64,000 nucleotides of DNA from Prorocentrum cordatum (lineage: Eukaryota > Sar > Dinophyceae > Prorocentrales > Prorocentraceae): positions 1 to 64,000 of the forward strand of contig CAUYUJ010000201.1 in NCBI GenBank assembly GCA_963575745.1. Reading direction: 5' to 3'. Of the stretch, positions 57,779-64,000 are shown piece by piece. Below the pieces are notes generated by a model. The model was given only the letters and a program-made list of their open reading frames with translations. It was not told where the DNA came from and searched no databases. Within the stretch, counting starts at the first letter, position 1. Each line of letters starts with the position of its first letter. Both the position numbers and the translations under genes were made by a program.

Positions 57779-58740
57779 ACCATTGTAAGGCTGTACGCTC
57801 TTACTTGCCCGCGAGTCATTCAACACGTATACCATACACCCTCGATACCCGCCCTCTTCGTCTTCGATCACACCCCTTTCGGGGGGATTATTTCTCTTTG
57901 CTGGGGCCGGCGGGCTTAGACGTACGGGCAAACCGGAACGGGCGGACAATCCTTCGGGGGCGTACATCTCTCTGCCCGCCATTGGAATTTGCGCGGGCCG
58001 TGCAAGAGGAGGAGGGGAAGAACGAGGGAGAGTGGGAGGAAGGGGAGGGGGAAGGACGAAGGAAGAGGGAAGATACCACGTTGTGAAGGCGTCCTTGGCG
58101 CGCGCGTGGTTCCTGAGCGCCGAAACGCAATTCCAGAAAAATTTGTGAGGACGTCGCACGCGAGAGCGCAGTCCTGAGTACATTGTGAGGAAATCTCGGG
58201 CGGGAGCGGGGGCCCTGACTAAGTTGCGAGGAAGTCTCAAGCGGGAGCGCCGTTCCTGAGCAAATTGCACGGAAGTCTCAGGCGGGAGCGGGGGTCCTCA
58301 ATAAATTGCGAGGAAGTCTCAGGCGGGAGCGCCGTTCCTGAGTCAATTGCGCGGAAATGTCAGGCAGGAGGCAGGCGGTCTTGATTACATGCGAGGAAGG
58401 TCTCCGACGGGCGGCCTTTCCTGAGTAAATTGCGCGGAAGTCTCAGGCGGGAGCGGGGGTCTTTGATTAAATGCGAGGAAGTCTCAGACGGGTAGCGCCT
58501 TTCCTGAGTAAATTGCGCGGAAGTCTCAGGCGGGAGCGGGGGTCCTGAGTAAAAATCGAGGAAGTCTCAGGCGGGAGCCGTTGTTGTTGTAGCCCGGGGG
58601 GCAGGGGCACAGTTTGAGCAGGAAGACTTTCCTTGAGAAAAAAGAAGGTGCGAGCCCCGGGGGTGGCACTTCAATCGAAAAAAACAATGTGCACCGGTGG
58701 GAGGGATCAACAATAATTATTCTTCAAGAATGAGAATTCA
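57779..58740 (+). mobile_element. Type I unit (copy 6), complete
   Basis: Head with CGATACCCGCCCTCTTCGTC, GGGAGG-rich middle, nine or ten ~50 bp sub-repeats (58085-58575), GCCGTTGTTGTTGTAGCCC, GGTGCGAGCCCCGGGGG and the terminal block (58707). Confidence 0.8.
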
Positions 58741-58850
58741 ACTACAACAACAACAACAACAGCAACAACAGCAGCAGCAGCAACAACAACAACAACAACA
58801 ACAACAGCAACAACAACAACAAGAACAACAGCAACAACAACAACAACAAC
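58741..58850 (+). repeat. (CAA)n with CAG interruptions
   Basis: Last (CAA)n tract of the array. Confidence 0.95.
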
Positions 58851-58935
58851 AATCCGCACCGCAGAACCGCAGTTCAGTCACGCGCCCAGGGACAATGAAT
58901 GACTTATCGGTCCCCTCACTCTGAACATAAACATA
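58851..58935 (+). mobile_element. Type IV unit head
   Basis: Follows (CAA)n. Contains CGCCCAGGGACAATGAATGA and CCCCTCACTCTGAAC, matching the minus-strand head at 11375-11445. Confidence 0.6.
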
Positions 58936-58942
58936 ACATTTC

Positions 58943-59080
58943 GACGGTCCGTGCGGATTTCTTGGATCGGCGCTGGGCCCCCCCTGGGAACGCCTCTGGC
59001 GCCGCCCTTGGCGCACTCCGTGCGCCAGGGAGGGGAATCCAGCGGCGATCCAAGAAATCAGCGCGGACCTCCGAAAGTTC
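58943..59080. repeat. ~130 bp foldback element
   Basis: The left arm (58943-58998, GATTTCTTGGATCGGCGCTG) and right arm (59025-59080) are inverted copies of about 45-50 bp separated by a short GCGCC-rich loop. A piece of one arm end (GCGGACCTCCGAA) recurs at 17201. Confidence 0.75.
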
Positions 59081-59084
59081 ATGG

Positions 59085-59410
59085 TTATGCCACTCTCTGC
59101 TCCTGGGAGAGATGCAGGCGGGCATGGAACGCGGAACGCCAGACAACTGGACGATGGCGAGGAAGACGGGGCACAAAGGTGGAGACGGAGGCGGACGGGC
59201 AAACAGAGACACTACTTTGGTCGCCGCAAGCCACGTTCACGAGCCGTGCGAGCGCTCCTGGCAGAAGTGAAGCGTTGCCGTCCAGCCGCACAGCAGGTGG
59301 CGGCATGACCACCGCAAAACAGGACGAATTCTGCGTGGCGCCCCAGACCCCACTCAAATCAGCGGCAACTTGCTTGTAGGTCAGGTCCGTGACCAGAGCA
59401 GGGAGGCTGC
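59085..59410 (-). CDS. Possible exon, unknown protein
   Basis: On the minus strand a long pyrimidine tract (59560-59420) ends in TTCTTTGCAG and is followed by an open frame. The frame reads LPALVTDLTYKQVAADLSGV, WGATQNSSCFAVVMPPPAVR and ALARLVNVACGDQ, with sensible codon use. The frame stays open to the foldback at 59080. No family was recognised. It could be an exon of the gene at 61-64 kb, an independent gene or a fragment. Confidence 0.35.
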
Positions 59411-61079
59411 AAAGAATGGTATCATTCCCGTCACAATGGAGATAAAGAGAGAGAGAGGGTAGGGGTGGGAGGGTGAGGAGGGATGCGGAAAGAAGAGGGG
59501 AAAGAGAGGGAGGAAGGAGAGGAGGGTCCACTCGTCGAAGGCGGAGTGGGGTGCCACTCGGCTGCCCCCGGGCAGGATGGAGGGGATGAGATGGAAAGAG
59601 TGAGGAGGAGGAGTAGTGGGAATCGGGCTATCGTCAGTTTTGAGCAAAATCGAGGCCCGTGGGGGGGCAGCGCCCGAGACCCCCACGGGCGCCTCTAAGC
59701 ATCTGGGCGCTCACCGCGGCGGCAAATTGCGACTGACCCCATCAGCAATCCAAAGAGGCCAAGTGACAACGTGCCGCGAGCTCCCGATTCGGATTTCGAA
59801 ACACAGATGCACAACAAGATGCATCACGAGGACCCAAGAAACCTCCAAGAGCCCAAGGGCCTAAGGGCCCTCACCCTTGTCCCCATGCCCCGAAGAGCCT
59901 TCCAGGAGGCTCAACAGGGCCCAATACAACAATTCAGGCCCCCATGAGATTCCCGAACCAAGATCGGCGGCGGGTTGTTCCGAAGGCCATTAGATATGCA
60001 ACGCATGCGTAGCCTAGCCCTCATCCTCCTTCTCCTGCTCATCCTAATCGTACTCCTGATCATCCGTCGCTGTTTTCCCTCGCACCTACTATCCACCTCT
60101 GCTCCCCTGTCCTCTTGCGCTGCTCCTTTCCTGGATCGAGAGGGCCGACGCTCGGCCACGGGTTGTTCTGGCTCGCCAGCGGGCGGTCCCTGCCCGAGGC
60201 GCCCGCGCATCCCCGCGCAGGCACCGGGCCCAGAGGCAGGCCGCCAGGCAGGCCGCCAGGCAGGCCCCCAGGAGGCGTCCTCGCAGCCCTCACGCGAGGA
60301 TGTGCCTCATGGCCTATGGGGCGGCGGGGGGGAAGGTGCGGAGGCCAGATCGATTATCCTCAGGGCGTGTGTTAGCCCAAACGTGTGTCTACCCCGTTCG
60401 GCTCCGCCGATATTTAACCGCCCGCATCGTGTTGGAGTGCCTCAGTGGACAAACACACGTCGGTGCTGACGCACGTTCTGAGGATCATCGATCAGAAGAG
60501 GAACAGATACCGATGCCGCTACTTGTCCCTCGTGGTTTCGGCTGGATTCGCTTCGAAATCTCATCAGAACGCACCACTGGAAAGGTCCGCGGAGTTGCGG
60601 CATCGGCATCTGCTTTTCGGTTCCCCCAGGAGGCGGAGGGAAGGAGGGAGGCTGGAGGCAGGAACGAAGAGCGGGGAGAGATGCAGGATAGAAACAGGGA
60701 GGATGGGGGAAGGGCGTGGCGAGGTGGAGGGCTGAAGGAGGAGGGGAGGGGACGACGGAGGCATCGAGTGGATGAAGGAGGAGGATGGGCGGAGGGCTGG
60801 AGGCATAGAGTGGATGGAGGGGAGGAGGATGAGGTAATGGAGGGCTTCCATCCCCTCTTCCTTCTCTCTCCATCCTGGTGTCTCCTCCCTCCCTCCCTCC
60901 CTCCTCCACCTCCTCCCCCTCCTCCTCCTCCTCCTCCTCCTCCTCCTCCTCCTCCTCCTCCTCTTTCCACTCATCCCTCATCCTTCTTCTCACCCTCATC
61001 CTTCTCCCCACTCCCTCCCTCCCTCCCCTCGTCCTTCCACGATACTTTCTCCCGTTGCATTTGACATTGGTTGGCCCAC
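59411..61079. other. Low-complexity purine/pyrimidine sequence, no gene assigned
   Basis: Includes a degenerate CCAAGAG(C/A)CC run (59825-59930), a ~12 bp AGGCAGGCCGCC tandem (60235-60275), GGAGG-rich and CTCC-rich blocks, and a (CTC)n tract (60890-60965). This would be intron of the 61-64 kb gene if that gene continues leftward. Confidence 0.4.
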
Positions 61080-62516
61080 CTTGCCAAGCGCCTTGCGGGC
61101 CTTCTCGTCCTCCTGGACCACGGCCTTGAACTCCCACGGGAACTTTGGCCTGGTCAGGGGCTCCAGCTCGAGCGGGGCGAACTCCCCGTCGGTGCCCGCA
61201 GCCGCCGCCGGGACCCCCTCCTCGCTCTTCCGCTGCTGAATCGCCAAGAGCTCCGCCCTCGGCCTGATCATCAAGAAGCTGCGGTCCAGCATCACGGCGC
61301 CGCCGTCCACCCCAGGCACGTCCTTGATCACCTGCGTGTACGTGCCCACCTTCACGGTCATGGTGTCCTCCTCATGCGCCTTGTCCGCCACGACTGGCAC
61401 GCTCCAGGCGGGGACGCTGATGGTGCTGCGGGGGTCCTTGAAGTTAACGTTCGGCACGATGAAGATGTTGAGCTCCTGCTGCTCAATGCGCACGCGGCCT
61501 GCTGCGACGCGAGCTCCATCTCCAACGAAGGCGCCAGGGTATATCACCACCCTGCCTGCGAAATGAAGCTTGAGCTTCTCCTCCATGGACCCGCATGCAT
61601 CACGCGTCCTGTCGAAGTAGAGCTTCACTCCGCCACCGGGCCTACCAGCTGACATCTGGGAGGACGGGCACACCAGGAAGTCAAGGCCCACATCGAGGAG
61701 AGAGATCGGCTTCGCGTGCTGCTCCTTCTCATCGTTCTCGTCGTTCTCGTCCTCGACGACCACCTCCACCTTCTCGGCCGCGGTCTCCACCGCGGCGTCC
61801 TCATCCCTCGCTGCAATCACCGCAGGCTCGGTCTTCCCTGCGACCCTCGTCTTGGGCTTCTTCGGCGTCGGCGGCACCGCGGCGGCATCGTCACCGCCGT
61901 TGGAGCCGCCCACTGGTTTGGTAATGGCAGGCCCGCAACCGAACAGCCACTCCTCCATGATGGCATGCGTCAGGTAGCGGCTCGCCTCGTCGCACTTCCA
62001 CAGGCGGCGCGACATGCCACAAGCCCCCATACCCTTGAAGAGGATGACGTATTCCTTGCCGTTGATCTCTACCTGAGTGCACTGTTCCAAGGCCACAACC
62101 ACTGTGTTCTGAGGCTGCGCGGACGTCGTCTCGGCCGTCTCGGCGCCAGCATTGTCGGCATTGTCACCGCGCGGGCTGGACTCAGCATCTGGAGCGGTCA
62201 GGGGCAGGGCCACGGCAGAGGCTTTCCCCCGAAGCGCGTCGGCGCCTTCCTCGAAACCCAGGCAGAGTAAGCTCTTCCATGTTTGCAGCGCCGCAAGCTC
62301 TTGGGCATCCATCCGTCGGAGCCGCTCCTGAAGCAATAACTGCATAACCATTGACTTGACCAAGGTATCAACACCTTCGGGCACTGCGCCAGGGAACTCA
62401 ACCTGCAGTGCCTTCACGATGTCGGCCTTCTTCATGCACTCGATCTTGGACTTGACCTGCGCTTCGCGGCTCCTTTGGGCGGTGGCGAAATCACTGCCTC
62501 TCGACCTCCAATCGTC
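61080..62516 (-). CDS. Unknown multi-exon gene, exon c
   Basis: A 479-codon minus-strand exon starts DDWRSRGSDFATAQRSREAQ after an AAG|G acceptor. Early helices (KKADIVKALQVEFPGAVPEG) are followed by an acidic/Ala low-complexity linker and a Lys/Pro stretch (VPPTPKKPKTRVAGK). An acidic run (VVVEDENDENDEKEQ) precedes a compact beta-rich domain (ISLLDVGLDFLVCPSSQMSA, VVIYPGAFVGDGARVAAGRV, QELNIFIVPNVNFKD). It ends KARKALGK at a GT donor (AAG|GTGGGC). No domain was recognised. It could be nuclear or a scaffold protein, but this is only a guess from composition. Confidence 0.7.
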
Positions 62517-62646
62517 CTTGTCGTCCCCCTCCATATTCCTGCTCCCTCCTCTCCCTCCTCCGCATCATCATCTTCTCCTCCCCGGGCTCCTCCCCCTCCT
62601 TCTAATACTCCTCCTCCGCTCCCCCCCCTTGGGATTAAAACGCCAC

Positions 62647-63048
62647 CGCGGTCCGCAACATTGCAACGACGGGCTTCTTCACCACTCGGCCCTTCAAGAT
62701 TTCGGCAATCTCGAACACCCTGAGCCACAATGCCTCGCTGGAGGGGTTCCCGTTCTCTACGCTATCGTACCCGAAAATGTCGGCCTCCACGGCGGCCCCG
62801 AATTCGATCCCATTGATGATGTACTGCTTGATGGGCTCGCTGCCGAACTGCGCGTTCTCTGCAATCAGCTTCAATGCCTTCTGAATGTAGAGGAACCTCG
62901 TGCGGTGGGTAGCCACGACGTCGGATTGGTCAGCCCAGAGCTCAGCCACCCATTGGGCCAAGGAGGCGTCGACCGACTGGAGCCGGATGGTCAGCATGGT
63001 ACTTTCCTTGTCAACTTTGCGCTTCTCATCGACCCATGCATTTTTGTC
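62647..63048 (-). CDS. Unknown multi-exon gene, exon b
   Basis: A 134-codon exon reads DKNAWVDEKRKVDKESTMLT, DASLAQWVAELWADQSDVVA, FLYIQKALKLIAENAQFGSE and IFGYDSVENGNPSSEALWLR, ending KKPVVAMLRTA at a GT donor. It looks helical throughout. The acceptor is CCGAG|G. It lies between exons a and c with phase 0 junctions on both sides, and intron b-c is about 130 nt and purine-rich. Confidence 0.7.
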
Positions 63049-63191
63049 CTCGGAGGGCGAAACCAAACACGACGGCCGACCCCCAAACACAAGACAACCG
63101 ACCAGGGGGGGCAGAAACGAAAGCACCCCAGGACCCAACACTTTCGAAAGGTGTTTAAGCTTAGAGGCGCCATGTTTGATGACGCCCAGTC

Positions 63192-64000
63192 CTTGTCATC
63201 ACTTATCTGATCGAGCAACGTCAGAATGTAACCAGAAATCCGATACAAGCAAGACGGCGCATGCATATCCAGAACTTTGAAAGCATCCGAGACAATAGTT
63301 CGACATGTTGCCTGCAGATCGTCTCCTGGGTACACCCTGCCCTTCGAGCGCAAGAGAGTCGAGCTGATCCTGGTCACGACAACGTGTGTCTGCTCGAGGT
63401 ACGTCAGGTTCTGCAAGGGAGGGTTGTCGGTGAGGAAGTCGGCGACCAGCTTCTTAGTCCTCGTCCGACTCTTGCCGTCGCTGCCGATTGCCATGTTGAG
63501 CGAGGCCAAACATGAAGCCATATCAACATCATCTTGATGTGTCGACGCCACGCCATCTTTTGCACAGTCGTTTATATCATCACCCTCGGGTTTGGGCTTC
63601 TCCACGAGCTCGCTGTGCACGTCGTAAATGTGATCCATGATGCGAGGGCGCAACATCTTCCACAGTGCGAAGTGTTCCTCCTCAGAGTCTCTGTCGCCGA
63701 ACTGGAACACAACCTTCCCCTTGTCCGACTGGAGCTTCATCCCCAAGCGAACTCCGAACCTCACCATCCGGCGGAGTTCACCAGTATTCCAATGTGAACG
63801 GTCAATTTTCCGCACTGGGTGGACAACAGCGTTCATCACGTCATCCAGGAACATGGTCGAGCGGACTGTTGATCCCGCTTGCGTGCAATGTGCCACGGCA
63901 TCTGGCGTGACGGCGGCCTTAGCAGACCCCTTCGGCTTAGCCTTGCCTTTTGCCTTCGGGTTCGCCACCGTCGTCAGCAGACGCTTGGCAGGGCTCGCGG
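63192..64000 (-). CDS. Unknown multi-exon gene, exon a (partial at window edge)
   Basis: The minus-strand frame is open to the right edge (ASPAKRLLTTVANPKAKGKA), so the true start is outside. A Lys/Ala/Gly basic stretch is followed by STMFLDDVMNAVVHPVRKID, RMVRFGVRLGMKLQSDKGKV, SLNMAIGSDGKSRTRTKKLV and AFKVLDMHAPSCLYRISGYI. The exon probably ends at GACAAG (63192) with a GA donor, at GACTGG (63186) with a GC donor, or at 63135 with a GT donor. All three keep phase 0 with exon b. No family was recognised. Confidence 0.7.

Larger units (their letters stand above)
34260..58850 (+). repeat. Array of (CAA)n-bounded repeat units, all plus orientation, interrupted by YRE2
   Basis: At least fourteen units of four body types (I-IV) lie head to tail. 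Nearly all begin after a (CAA)n tract with AATCA(N)TTTA-like sequence. Most end with a terminal block containing CAACAATAATTATTCTT, then AGAA, then TTCAACAA, which grades into the next (CAA)n tract. Twelve plus-strand terminal blocks lie near 35280, 38400, 39748, 40566, 51346, 52343, 53779, 54645, 56058, 56824, 57596 and 58707. No protein is recognised in any unit. The apparent frames repeat because the DNA repeats. Confidence 0.85.

Overview
The window looks like nuclear DNA from a GC-rich dinoflagellate (inference; a Prorocentrum-like genome would fit, but the sequence does not prove a genus). The reasons are very short exons separated by multi-kb introns, GC as well as GT splice donors with AG|G acceptors, decayed tyrosine-recombinase retrotransposons, and a very high load of tandem repeats that are mostly trinucleotide. 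No bacterial operon, tRNA, rRNA or CRISPR array was recognised.

Left half (about 7.6-33.4 kb). Four small minus-strand exons (33350-33442, 21360-21425, 16298-16429, 7603-7685) join in one frame. Together they read as the end of the beta-propeller and the start of the linker of clathrin heavy chain. The three introns between them are about 11.9, 4.9 and 8.6 kb. They are packed with (CTC)n, (CAT)n, (GTC)n, (GGA)n, (TTA)n and (CT)n tracts, minisatellites, and a pair of related 1.1-1.3 kb elements bounded by small hairpins. The first intron holds a 6.7 kb minus-strand tyrosine-recombinase retrotransposon (YRE1, 26202-32864). It has A1-body-B1-A2-B2 split direct repeats, decayed Gag-like, RT, RNase H and YR regions, and a C5-methyltransferase-like ORF. 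Positions 1-7.6 kb lie downstream of the last exon seen. They hold a (TAC)n tract, a GC-rich stretch with one degraded minus-strand reading frame, a ~113 bp satellite and a ~315 bp higher-order repeat.

Middle (34.3-58.9 kb). This is an array of same-strand repeat units. Almost every unit starts right after a (CAA)n tract and ends in an AT-rich terminal block that runs into the next (CAA)n tract. At least four unrelated unit bodies (types I-IV, names mine) are used, and twelve plus-strand copies of the terminal block are visible. A second, frameshifted YR retrotransposon (YRE2, about 41.66-49.66 kb, minus strand) interrupts the array. It is flanked by two near-identical ~0.83 kb type I segments.

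Right end (61.0-64.0 kb). A three-exon minus-strand gene for an unrecognised protein enters from beyond the right edge. One possible exon of unknown affiliation lies near 59.1-59.4 kb. The two host genes show no functional link in this sequence.
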